From the NCBI RefSeq assembly GCF_042682745.1, contig NZ_JBHUIO010000005.1, positions 248,001 to 312,000 of the forward strand: DNA of 64,000 nt, read 5' to 3'. The notes under the pieces were generated by a model. The model searched no databases. It had not been told where the DNA came from and was given only the letters and a program-made list of their open reading frames with translations. Origin of the DNA: Tumebacillus_A lipolyticus (GTDB lineage: Bacteria; Bacillota; Bacilli; Tumebacillales; Tumebacillaceae). Within the stretch, counting starts at the first letter, position 1, and each line of letters starts with the position of its first letter. This document shows positions 18,812-26,441 of the stretch, in pieces. A program made the translations under genes and the position numbers.

Positions 18812-19555
18812 ATGTCCACAAAAACGTCCAACCTGCACATCATCGCGCTGCACGAGATGTACTTCCTCGTCGCCAACGTGGAGACTGCGACCGACTGGTA
18901 CGTGCGAAACTTCGGCGTGACGCTGGTCGATCGACAAGCAAAGCGAACGACGCTCCGGCTGGCCGAAGGCTCCCTGCTCACTCTGATCGAATCGGATCAA
19001 CGAAACAAGTTCGATTCGCCCCCGATCAATTTTAAAGCGCACGATGCGATGCGCGCGCACGAGCTTCTGAACAAGGCGGAAGTGCGGGCGCAAGAGCCGG
19101 AAAGTTTTTATCATTATGTCGATTTCGATGTGTGGGACCCAGACGGCAACTCGTTTAACGTGATCAGCGATCCAGCATGGCCGAGCACGCCGAACAACTT
19201 CTTTCGGATCGACGGAATCTTCCTCGGCGTGATCAACTTTGAGCAGATGCTCGTCTGGTATGCAGACGTGCTGGGCGCCGAGCTCGAATATGCGTTTACC
19301 GGCCCGACCTCCACTCTGGCGGAGGCGCGGTTCCGCTGTTTCCGTGACATCCCGTTCAACCTCGTCGAATCGCCCGAATCGGTCATGCAGCACCGCGTGT
19401 GCGAATTCCAGACGACAGACGCGCAGGCAGACTACAAGTTTCTCCAAGCAAAAGGAGTTCGAGTGACCGAGCTGATCGAGCAGGATGGCAAGCGTACGTT
19501 CTCCTTCTTCGACCCAGAAGGCAGAGAGCTCGGCATGGTAGAACTCCTCGCCTGA
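18812..19555 (+). CDS. VOC-family protein with two glyoxalase-like domains
   Basis: 247 residues, ATG after GGAGGATGACACC. Two vicinal-oxygen-chelate modules: about 10-120 (MYFLVANVETATDWYVRNFG to DVWDPDGNSFNVI) and 130-245 (IFLGVINFEQMLVWYADVLG to FFDPEGRELGMVEL). Each ends in the DPxGN/R strand typical of the superfamily. Members are glyoxalases, dioxygenases or drug-binding proteins. With a MerR/GyrI-type regulator next door, a compound-binding or detoxifying role is plausible but unproven. Confidence 0.85.
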   Translation: MSTKTSNLHIIALHEMYFLVANVETATDWYVRNFGVTLVDRQAKRTTLRLAEGSLLTLIESDQRNKFDSPPINFKAHDAMRAHELLNKAEVRAQEPESFYHYVDFDVWDPDGNSFNVISDPAWPSTPNNFFRIDGIFLGVINFEQMLVWYADVLGAELEYAFTGPTSTLAEARFRCFRDIPFNLVESPESVMQHRVCEFQTTDAQADYKFLQAKGVRVTELIEQDGKRTFSFFDPEGRELGMVELLA

Positions 19556-19561
19556 CAGTAT

Positions 19562-19594
19562 AAAAAAGGGAGACGATCATCTCGTCTCCCTTTT
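19562..19594. terminator. Terminator after the VOC gene
   Basis: Arms GGGAGACGA and TCGTCTCCC with loop TCATC, A-run before and TTTT after. An almost identical hairpin is found at 20869-20891. Confidence 0.85.
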
Positions 19595-19645
19595 GCGATC
19601 CCTCTCCATCTGTTCCTTGCACAAAGGTTCTCGTCGGGCTCCTCA

Positions 19646-19723
19646 CTTCAGATATCCTCTTCAGATATCCTCTTCAGATATCCTCTTCAGATATCCTCTT
19701 CAGATATCCTCTTCAGATGTTCT
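19646..19723. repeat. 13-bp tandem repeat, six units
   Basis: Five exact head-to-tail copies of CTTCAGATATCCT (19646-19710) and a sixth with two changes (19711-19723). Weaker echoes continue for about 20 bp. The unit is not a multiple of three, and the array lies between two convergent genes. Confidence 0.95.
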
Positions 19724-19830
19724 CAAGGTGTCCTCTCAACGTGTTCCACGGTCTATGCTGTTCGCCGATCCATGGCACGCCAAAAGCGCGTCCTTCCACA
19801 CACACCCGCTTTAAAATATCACGACTCTCC

Positions 19831-20757
19831 TCAAGCGCCCTCCACGAAATGCTTTCGAAAGAGGCGAAGCGGCAGAAATGTATTCTTGTACAGATCGCTG
19901 GTAAACACCACCACAAGCTGGTCGACTGGGGACACGAAGATATACTGCCCTCCGTAGCCCATCGCAAAAAACAGATATGGATCTTGCGCTCGCTTTGTTT
20001 CGTCAGCCATCACCCACCAGTGATACCCGTAGGAGCCTACATGATCATATGTGTGATACATGGCTGTCGTCGAGCGAGTCGCCCAATGCTCCGAAACGAT
20101 TTGCCTGTTTTCCCATCTTCCATTTTGGATCATCAGCATCCCTAGCTTGAGCAGATCGGCCGCCTGCAGGCAGAGGCCGAACCCTCCGATCGTGATCTGC
20201 TTCGCATCTTCCTGCCAGCTGTACTCCTCGATCCCAAGCGGTTTAAACAGCACCTTTTCCGCATAGGCATCTACTTTTTCGCCGGTCGCCTTTTGCAAGA
20301 TCGCACTGAGCAGATGGGAACATCCAGAGTTATAGATCATCCGCTCGCCGACATTCTCGACCATCGGCTGTTCGAGCACATATTTCACCCAGTCGGCGCT
20401 GTTAATCATCGGAAAAGGTCGACCGCCCCACGCGCCCCATTCGGGCCACTCGAAGCCTGACGTCATCGTGAGCAGATGTTCGATCGTTATCTCCTGCTTA
20501 TCCGCTCCGACATGCGGCAGGTAGTGCCCAATCGGAGTGTGAACCCCCTGAAGATCGCCTCGATCGATTGCGATGCCGATCAACACCGAAAGCACGCTTT
20601 TGGTGATCGAATTGATTTTGAAGAGCTTGCTCTCCATCTTCTTGTTTTTATAATAGTGGAAGATCGTCTCGCCTCGGTGAGCGATCAGGCAGGAGCAGAT
20701 CTTCTCTTTTCCGATTTCCTTCTCCAGCTTTTGCAACATCCCCGATTCAATCTCCAT
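19831..20757 (-). CDS. Beta-lactamase-fold serine hydrolase
   Basis: 308 residues, start chosen at the ATG after GAGGGCTGTCG. Class C/esterase-type motifs: nucleophile in S50-I-T-K53, second motif at Y142-N-S, and a late YGGQYIFV strand in place of KTG. No signal peptide, so cytoplasmic. This resembles the 6-aminohexanoate-dimer hydrolase/esterase branch rather than a true beta-lactamase, and resistance should not be assumed. It is flanked by two near-identical hairpins and has a 13-bp repeat array just downstream. Confidence 0.85.
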   Translation of the reverse strand: MEIESGMLQKLEKEIGKEKICSCLIAHRGETIFHYYKNKKMESKLFKINSITKSVLSVLIGIAIDRGDLQGVHTPIGHYLPHVGADKQEITIEHLLTMTSGFEWPEWGAWGGRPFPMINSADWVKYVLEQPMVENVGERMIYNSGCSHLLSAILQKATGEKVDAYAEKVLFKPLGIEEYSWQEDAKQITIGGFGLCLQAADLLKLGMLMIQNGRWENRQIVSEHWATRSTTAMYHTYDHVGSYGYHWWVMADETKRAQDPYLFFAMGYGGQYIFVSPVDQLVVVFTSDLYKNTFLPLRLFRKHFVEGA

Positions 20758-20865
20758 CGACAGCCCTCGCTTTCTTATCGACTCGATCCACATCTTTCAA
20801 ACAAACCGACCCGCCCCTATTATAAGATGCTTGGTCAGAGCTGTCACTGTATGGGCAGGGACAGG

Positions 20866-20897
20866 AAAGGGAGACGATCAGCTCGTCTCCCTTTTTT
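20866..20897. terminator. Hairpin terminator, copy of the one at 19568-19590
   Basis: Arms GGGAGACGA and TCGTCTCCC with loop TCAGC, followed on the plus strand by TTTTTT and on the minus strand by TTTCC. It lies downstream of the ABC cassette, read on the minus strand, whose last stop is at 20999. Confidence 0.75.
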
Positions 20898-20998
20898 GAC
20901 AGTAGTAACATCAATTCATCAAGAAGATGAAAATGCCTCTCCCCTGCTAAGCCTCGAACTTGGTCTTCATCGTTCTTCAGCTCATCAAGATGCCCAGC

Positions 20999-21637
20999 TC
21001 ATGAGTTGAATCGTGTGAAACGCTGTAGCAAAATTTGTCCCAATATCAGCAACAGAACACCAGCTGAGAAGGTGGCCACAGATCGCCCTAGCAGATCCGT
21101 GACTGGTAGTACACGATCATTAAACAGATAGACATTAAAAAACGGGAAGAGCTTCCCTTTGGTAAAGATCTGGGTGCAAGAGTAGACGACGAGTACGACA
21201 AGCGACCAACCACAATTGCGGAGTAAAACAACAGACAGGAACCCTAATCCCGCAAAAAACACACTTTGCGTTCCAAATTGAAGAAACAAAGAGCTGGTGA
21301 TCGATTCCTGAATCTGACTGTCCACAAGTGCTAAACTTGCCAACAAGCACACGAGGTAAACCGCTCCCCAGAAAAGCACTCGTTTTATCCCAAGCTGGAA
21401 ACGGGAGAGTGGATAACTGAAGAGCGTTTCCCCTCCCGGCTCTTCTAATAGATCCTGAAACAGAAAGATCGACCACCATGCAGCAAAAGCGGGCGCAACA
21501 GCCTCCATCATCGGTAAGAATTTTCCTGTAGAAAAATACAGTCCAGAAAGAACGCATAACAGCAACATCAGCAATGGCAAGTAAGCATTAAACCCCATCG
21601 CTCTCCAGTCAAACGCCAAGTTCAGCCTGCCACTCAT
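20999..21637 (-). CDS. ABC-2-like membrane protein of the secreted-protein cassette
   Basis: 212 residues; its ATG overlaps the ATPase stop by 4 bp (ATGA). Six hydrophobic segments, starting with YLPLLMLLLCVLSGLYF after a short N-terminus; layout of a small ABC-2 permease without extracellular domain. LEEPGGETLFSYPLSRFQLGIKR is the expected cytoplasmic coupling region. It probably pairs with the ATPase and the larger 7-TM protein as a heterodimeric channel. AT-richer codon use than neighbours on either side. Confidence 0.8.
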   Translation of the reverse strand: MSGRLNLAFDWRAMGFNAYLPLLMLLLCVLSGLYFSTGKFLPMMEAVAPAFAAWWSIFLFQDLLEEPGGETLFSYPLSRFQLGIKRVLFWGAVYLVCLLASLALVDSQIQESITSSLFLQFGTQSVFFAGLGFLSVVLLRNCGWSLVVLVVYSCTQIFTKGKLFPFFNVYLFNDRVLPVTDLLGRSVATFSAGVLLLILGQILLQRFTRFNS

Positions 21638-22491
21638 ACAGACTGCCTCATTAGATGGAGGTATCCATCTTCCAACGTAGTTGAGACAGAGATCGCCTCA
21701 GCTGGCGGAACATCAGCTAGAAATCGAATCTGATAACCATCCCCCACTCGGTGACTGGAAATTACCTGTAGGGAATCGATTACCTCATAATACCGCTCCT
21801 GTGTCACTTCTAACGTCCACACTTTGCCAGCAGCAAGAGCTCCTAACTCCCTAATTTGCCCATGTGCAATGAGTTTGCCCCGATTTAAGATCGCAGCCCG
21901 ATCGCAAGTAGATTCGATGTCTTCCACGATGTGAGTCGAGATGATGACAATAGAATGCTCTCCCAATTGACGCAATAGCTTCCGAAAGCGTATCCGTTCT
22001 TCTGGATCAAGGCCAGCTGTTGGCTCATCAATCACAATGATGGACGGGTTCCCAAGGATCGCTTGAGCAATTCCCACTCGGCGTATCATCCCGCCTGACA
22101 GCTGCCCGATCTTTTTACGCTTGTGTTCGGACAAATTTACTTGCTGCAAGACCTGCTCAATCAACTCTCCGCGATTCTTTTGCAATCCCTTTAGCACCGC
22201 GAGATGATTGAGCACTTCCTCAACCCTCATCTGTTTATAGAGAGAGAAATTCTGTGGAAGATACCCGATCAGACCTCTCACTTTTTGCGTCATGTCCCAA
22301 TTGATGTCACCAAAGGAAATATGGCCTTCACTTTTCGTCAAAAGAGTTGTCAAGATTCGCATCAATGTCGTCTTACCTGCTCCATTTGGGCCTAACAGAC
22401 CAAACATACCGACAGGAATTGTAAGCGAGATATCCTCCAACGCCTTTACTTTCCCAAAATTTTTCGAGACATTCGCAAGCCTCAGTTCCAT
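21634..22491 (-). CDS. ABC ATP-binding protein of the secreted-protein cassette
   Basis: 285 residues; ATG after AGGAGGAATCGAGAGTA, 17 bp past the stop of the 7-TM gene, which makes a single operon. Walker A GPNGAGKTT (about 35-43), signature LSGGMIRRVGIAQA, Walker B IIVIDEPTAGLD, switch histidine in STHIVEDIE. C-terminal 70 residues form the accessory domain common in exporters of peptides and in BcrA/NatA types. Partner of the 212-residue and 687-residue membrane proteins. Confidence 0.9.
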   Translation of the reverse strand: MELRLANVSKNFGKVKALEDISLTIPVGMFGLLGPNGAGKTTLMRILTTLLTKSEGHISFGDINWDMTQKVRGLIGYLPQNFSLYKQMRVEEVLNHLAVLKGLQKNRGELIEQVLQQVNLSEHKRKKIGQLSGGMIRRVGIAQAILGNPSIIVIDEPTAGLDPEERIRFRKLLRQLGEHSIVIISTHIVEDIESTCDRAAILNRGKLIAHGQIRELGALAAGKVWTLEVTQERYYEVIDSLQVISSHRVGDGYQIRFLADVPPAEAISVSTTLEDGYLHLMRQSV

Positions 22492-22508
22492 TACTCTCGA
22501 TTCCTCCT

Positions 22509-24572
22509 TCACGAAGCGGACACTCGAGTCGCCAGTTCCTCCCACGTAAGCGACGGTTTTTGTTGCAATCGAGCAATCCATTCATCGAAAAATTTTCGCA
22601 TCACTTGTGAATCGTTTGCATGCTGTTCCACAAATGTCATAATCCCTTTCAATCTCTCTTCGCCTTCACGATTTTCAGCCTCAATGTTGCTTTCCTGAAG
22701 CTGTGTCAAAACCGCCTTGGAACTCTCTCCTTGTCGAATTCGAACCCAATACTCGTAGCTGTATGCCAAGATGAGGTGCATATCCAACGGCTGCGCGACC
22801 GTCTCTTTGCTTCGAATGGAGGCGAGAAACATTTTTTCTAGCTGAGCGGTTTCATATTGGAGCCCCCCTAGGTTGTACGATTGACTAATATTGACCAGAA
22901 GGTGATCTTGCATCAGCCAGATATCGCCCGTATAGCTGTTCGTTTCGGTCGGTGTCGAGAGAAAGAACACAGTCTCAGGCAATTTTGCCGGAATCGGCAA
23001 CTTCCAGTCCTGATTGATAATCTCAAGAGCCTGATGAGTGCGCTTAAAATAGTCGGGGACATCGACGAGCATGTCCTGAAGCGTCACAGGATAAATGACT
23101 CGTGTCGTACCTATTTTCGTTTCTGTCATCATTCCGCCGACAACCGTAATGCCGTTCAGCACTTTCCCTTTCCATACATCTGTCTCCGCTTGCGGTAAAT
23201 TGGTGTATAGTTTAACAGGACCATGATAGCGCAACGTGTACTCCACTTCATGCTGTGGGGCAAGAGGAGTACGTCGCAGATCGATCGCTCCCAAACGCAT
23301 CGCCTGATATGAACCTTCTGCCGGTAGCCATGGGAAATAGTTGGGCAACATGATCGCTTGTTCATTCGCAAAATAGAATGCTGAGCTCAGGCCTGCATAT
23401 TCGACTGTGACCTCAATCGACTGTCCTTTCTTCACACTCGCTGGAAAAATGATCTCCGTTTGATCTCCAAGCTGTTGAAAATGCAGAGGTTGTGCCTGCG
23501 CATCTTCCACTTTGGTTACCCGTAAGCTGTGATACAGCGTGAACACGAGGCGATCGGTGTCCTCCTGTGGGATCACTTGCATCTTAACATTCGCCCGCAG
23601 ACTGTCTTTCGTCTGAAGGTCAATTTCATAGGAGTTGATGCGGAAAGCACTTTTGCTTTGCAACTGACTCTCCTGATTCTGCTTATAGTAGTTACGATCA
23701 TCAAGCGAGTCAGACTTGCCAAATGATATCATCAGCTGTTGAGAGTCTACGAGATTGATCGTTGTATATGCACAAACTCCAACTAAAAGAGAGAGCATCA
23801 TCCAGTGTTTAATTGGAATCTTTCTTCCGTAGTTTTTTAGCAATGTGAGCATCCAAAGCAAAGCGATCACCAGCACTAGAAAAAGAACTCTATGATTCCA
23901 TCGAAAAGACTCCAAAGGAAGCCCGTAAACTGGCTCGTAAGGAGCCGTATAATCTGTTTGCCCCAAGTTCAAGAAATGTAAAACAGGACTTGCGTTTACT
24001 CCCGTCACAGCCATGGGCAACTGATAAATGGAGACATTCAACGGACCGATCAATGTCCAAAACAATAGCAAGAGTGCATAAACACCTTTTGATTTTATCC
24101 AGACTCCGACTACCATTCCAAGGATGCCAGCAATAAAAAAGGGTACCACCCAATACATAACCAAATAAAGGAAAGCCTGTTTGTATAATGCAGTAGCTAC
24201 ATCAGCTTGCAAATAAAATGCATATAGCATCAATAAAGTGCTTACGAGAAATAGAAGGAGCAAGCTACACAATGCTGCAACTTTACCAATAATTTTTGCA
24301 CCAAATCCATCAGGAAGGCTCAGATAAATTTCCTCAGAGGACGTGATTTGTTCTCTTCTTGCCAAAGAAAGTCCTAAAAGGAGCGAAACAAATATACCAC
24401 CTTGCACGACAAATGCAGAAGCTACTAACATCCCTCCAGGATCTTTCTCTTGCATAAAAAATAAAAAAGTATAGCCAATAAACGCCAATGAAAGAAAGAA
24501 AAAAAGCCATGTCCAATAGCTTCTTCTTAACAATTTTATCTCAACAGAAAAGGAACTCAGTATTTTGCTCAT
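22509..24572 (-). CDS. 7-TM ABC-type membrane protein with degenerate M1-peptidase-like ectodomain
   Basis: 687 residues. Residues 1-275 contain seven membrane helices in an ABC-2-like pattern (SYWTWLFFFLSLAFIGYTFL is the first). Residues 290-460 are beta-rich and resemble the N-terminal domain of M1 aminopeptidases (LRANVKMQVIPQEDTDRLVF, TVEYAGLSSAFYF, YFPWLPAEGSYQAM). The remaining 200 residues are helical. I find no HExxH zinc motif, so the peptidase part is presumably inactive and binds or presents a ligand. Related permease/M1 fusions are annotated in Bacillales without a known role. Second gene of the operon, after the secreted three-cysteine protein. Confidence 0.82.
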   Translation of the reverse strand: MSKILSSFSVEIKLLRRSYWTWLFFFLSLAFIGYTFLFFMQEKDPGGMLVASAFVVQGGIFVSLLLGLSLARREQITSSEEIYLSLPDGFGAKIIGKVAALCSLLLLFLVSTLLMLYAFYLQADVATALYKQAFLYLVMYWVVPFFIAGILGMVVGVWIKSKGVYALLLLFWTLIGPLNVSIYQLPMAVTGVNASPVLHFLNLGQTDYTAPYEPVYGLPLESFRWNHRVLFLVLVIALLWMLTLLKNYGRKIPIKHWMMLSLLVGVCAYTTINLVDSQQLMISFGKSDSLDDRNYYKQNQESQLQSKSAFRINSYEIDLQTKDSLRANVKMQVIPQEDTDRLVFTLYHSLRVTKVEDAQAQPLHFQQLGDQTEIIFPASVKKGQSIEVTVEYAGLSSAFYFANEQAIMLPNYFPWLPAEGSYQAMRLGAIDLRRTPLAPQHEVEYTLRYHGPVKLYTNLPQAETDVWKGKVLNGITVVGGMMTETKIGTTRVIYPVTLQDMLVDVPDYFKRTHQALEIINQDWKLPIPAKLPETVFFLSTPTETNSYTGDIWLMQDHLLVNISQSYNLGGLQYETAQLEKMFLASIRSKETVAQPLDMHLILAYSYEYWVRIRQGESSKAVLTQLQESNIEAENREGEERLKGIMTFVEQHANDSQVMRKFFDEWIARLQQKPSLTWEELATRVSAS

Positions 24573-24601
24573 TTTTCTCTTCCCTTCGAACTAATTTTTA
24601 A

Positions 24602-24625
24602 GACAGACAGGAGAACCTGTCTGTC
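24602..24625 (-). terminator. Stem-loop between secreted-protein gene and ABC genes
   Basis: Arms GACAGACAGG and CCTGTCTGTC, 4-nt loop, then TTTAAAAATTAG on the minus strand. The T tract is weak. It could be an attenuating terminator or a 3' stabiliser that gives the first gene more product than the transporter genes. Confidence 0.55.
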
Positions 24626-24637
24626 CAGAGGGAATTG

Positions 24638-25012
24638 TTAATTTTTCGCACTTCCGCTTGCTACACACCCGTCGTAATTCGGGCCGTCCGGGTCGAGCCA
24701 GATATAATAGTTGGCCTCTGAGGCTGTAAAAGTGAAGTTGCTAAAAGATGAATTAGGCGACAATTCTTGGCTGAATTGTTTTGAATCTGCACACGCTCCA
24801 CAATTTTGCTTATAAACTTCAACCCACACTTCGTTTGTTGACATCGGATTGCTGTACCCTTCTACTGAAACAGTCCCTTTCATCGGTACTGTTGATCCCT
24901 TTGCGTAGGTGTCGTAGTACCCAATGAATGCAGAAGATGTTCCCGCCGAGTAAGCAGAAGAACCGACCAGCAAAGTAGCTGCTACAAGTGGAAAAATAAG
25001 CTTCTTTTTCAA
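24638..25012 (-). CDS. Small secreted three-cysteine protein
   Basis: 124 residues from TTG 10 nt after AGGAGG; the TTG two codons upstream is too close to the site. Residues 1-23 are a signal peptide (MKKKLIFPLVAATLLVG, cleavage near AYSA-G). The mature part of about 100 residues is polar and beta-rich, with C71 and C74 in CGAC and C116 near the end, and many Ser, Asn and Tyr. No family recognised. It is the first gene of a cassette with an ABC transporter and a 7-TM ectodomain protein, the layout of secreted bacteriocin or signal-protein loci. An extracellular ligand or bacteriocin-like effector is an inference from context only. Confidence 0.75.
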   Translation of the reverse strand: MKKKLIFPLVAATLLVGSSAYSAGTSSAFIGYYDTYAKGSTVPMKGTVSVEGYSNPMSTNEVWVEVYKQNCGACADSKQFSQELSPNSSFSNFTFTASEANYYIWLDPDGPNYDGCVASGSAKN

Positions 25013-25133
25013 GAACAACTAACCTCCTAAGATAAATTCAACACCCGAGATCTTCACCTTTGTACAGATTAATTGCTTCTTTTGAAATTATTTGTATATA
25101 GAACAAAATGAAAATATCAGGTGTGTTATTTTT

Positions 25134-25190
25134 ATAATAAATTATAGAAAAAATCCAGTCAACCAAAATATGGTTTTCAAATCATATTTT
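25134..25190 (-). promoter_or_regulatory. Promoter and upstream dyad of the secreted-protein cassette
   Basis: Minus strand -35 TTGACT (25162-25157), 17-bp spacer, -10 TATTAT (25139-25134). Immediately upstream is a perfect 8-bp dyad AAAATATG-N10-CATATTTT (25165-25190), centred near -50, where an activator or repressor could bind. No regulator gene is inside the cassette. Confidence 0.7.
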
Positions 25191-25251
25191 AGAAAACATT
25201 TCGCTGTATCTCGCTTAATAATATAAATATCCAGACTCAATGTTGAAATAT

Positions 25252-25297
25252 AAAAAAGAAGGCGACGTGCTGTGCTCCCTCACACAATTCACGCCGC
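25252..25297 (-). terminator. Probable terminator of the exopolysaccharide operon
   Basis: A compound hairpin on the minus strand (outer GGCG/CGCC, inner CAC/GTG and TGTG/CACA) is followed by TTCTTTTTT, about 50 bp past the stop of the GH18-like gene. Confidence 0.5.
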
Positions 25298-25345
25298 TTG
25301 CTTTCAAAGACTATCCCCATATTCATCTTTCCGCTGCAAATCCCC

Positions 25346-26416
25346 TCAGCGATTCAACTTCTCAAGCGTAGCTTGTCCAAGATCGCCAAGTCGCCAGATC
25401 GCGATCTTGTGATACCCCGCCTTACGCGAAACATCGATCCACTGGGATAGCGTTTCAGCATCCGCATACCAGACGGTGTGTTTCACACCTCGTTCATCCA
25501 GATAGTCAAAATAGAGCGCACCGCTCTGCTCATCTCGTTTCGGAGAAGCGCCTTTCTTGCTCACCAGCTCGGCTGCCCGCTTTTCGGTCAGCGAGGTGAT
25601 CTTGCCCCCCTCTGCCCAGTCATAGCCGCCAGCCGACAGCGCGATTACCTTCTCGCCAGGCACCTGCTTCATCCGATTGGTCAGCTTGGTGAGAAACGCA
25701 TGGTCCGCTTTCGGCCCAGGGCCGCTGTGGTTCCCGTATAGGTTGTAAGCCATCATCACATAGGTCGGCCCTGCTGGCAGTTTGAGCCGCTCGATCGGAG
25801 TTCGAGCTTCCAGCACGATGCGCAGCGATTTACCCTGCGCATCGAGTTGCCGATAGAGCTCCGTATAAAAAGCGCATACATTGTCCCAATCCTGATCGCC
25901 AATCTTTTCATAATCGATCTCTACACCGCGAAAGCTATGTTTGTCGACCGCATCGAGAATATCTGCAATATGTTGGTTCCGGCTGGTCTCGCTTGCCATC
26001 AACCGCGTGACCAGCGCCGTATCTTTCTGCACGGCCGTACCATCTCGGTTCCAGCGGTCGTTCACCACCGTCAGATCCACGTCGACCAGATCGTTTTGCT
26101 TGACCGCCTCGAACAGCTTGGGAAAAGCTTCATCGCTATCCTTCGTAAAATACAGGCGATCCTGATCATCAAAATAGGCGGCAAACGCCTGCAGCCGGGT
26201 GAGTCCCCCGGCGATGTCCTGCAAGTCGGCAAGGCCCGCTTTCCACTCCCAGTCCACAAGCCATGCTGACAACTCCAATTTTTGCTCCGTCTGCTCGGTG
26301 ATCATCGCCCCGTCCGTTTCCTTCTCTTTCATCACGTACATGTCGACGAGCGCGAGGACGATCAACATCCCGATCACCGCGAACACCCGCCTGCTGGCAA
26401 GCTTTGCTTTTGACAC
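25346..26416 (-). CDS. Membrane-anchored GH18-like glycoside hydrolase
   Basis: 356 residues from GTG 9 nt after AGGAGG; the longer frame would place the Shine-Dalgarno inside the gene. One N-terminal helix (11-28) anchors it outside. The barrel carries the GH18-type strand GVEIDYEKI with the catalytic D-x-E pair, as in YaaH/YdhD-like proteins, and late landmarks TYVMMAYNLYGNHSG and IAIWRLGDLG. It probably cuts or edits the polymer of this operon, like the hydrolase half of PgaB in poly-GlcNAc systems. Last gene of the operon, 25 bp after its neighbour. Confidence 0.8.
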   Translation of the reverse strand: MSKAKLASRRVFAVIGMLIVLALVDMYVMKEKETDGAMITEQTEQKLELSAWLVDWEWKAGLADLQDIAGGLTRLQAFAAYFDDQDRLYFTKDSDEAFPKLFEAVKQNDLVDVDLTVVNDRWNRDGTAVQKDTALVTRLMASETSRNQHIADILDAVDKHSFRGVEIDYEKIGDQDWDNVCAFYTELYRQLDAQGKSLRIVLEARTPIERLKLPAGPTYVMMAYNLYGNHSGPGPKADHAFLTKLTNRMKQVPGEKVIALSAGGYDWAEGGKITSLTEKRAAELVSKKGASPKRDEQSGALYFDYLDERGVKHTVWYADAETLSQWIDVSRKAGYHKIAIWRLGDLGQATLEKLNR

Positions 26417-26441
26417 CTGATGCTGCCTCCTTTTCGCCGAT

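Larger units (their letters stand above)
25013..25345. other. AT-rich leader and intergenic region of the secreted-protein cassette
   Basis: 333 bp without a gene. It holds the promoter at 25134-25162, an inverted repeat at 25165-25190, about 115 nt of 5' leader before the secreted-protein gene, and the terminator of the exopolysaccharide operon. It is visibly the most AT-rich stretch of the window. Confidence 0.7.

Noticed and set aside
19646..19723. CRISPR array
   Set aside because: Units are only 13 bp and directly adjacent with no spacers, and there are no cas genes.
19831..20757. Beta-lactamase conferring resistance
   Set aside because: It has SxxK and Y-N-S motifs but no signal peptide and no KTG; it fits esterase or amidase relatives better.
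22509..24572. Active M1 aminopeptidase
   Set aside because: No HExxH or following glutamate motif is present; only the beta-rich N-terminal type domain is recognisable.
20999..25012. Lactococcin 972-type bacteriocin locus
   Set aside because: The gene layout (secreted protein, 7-TM protein, ABC ATPase) is similar, but the small protein has cysteines and no lactococcin-972 sequence feature I recognise, so I keep it as an unnamed cassette.
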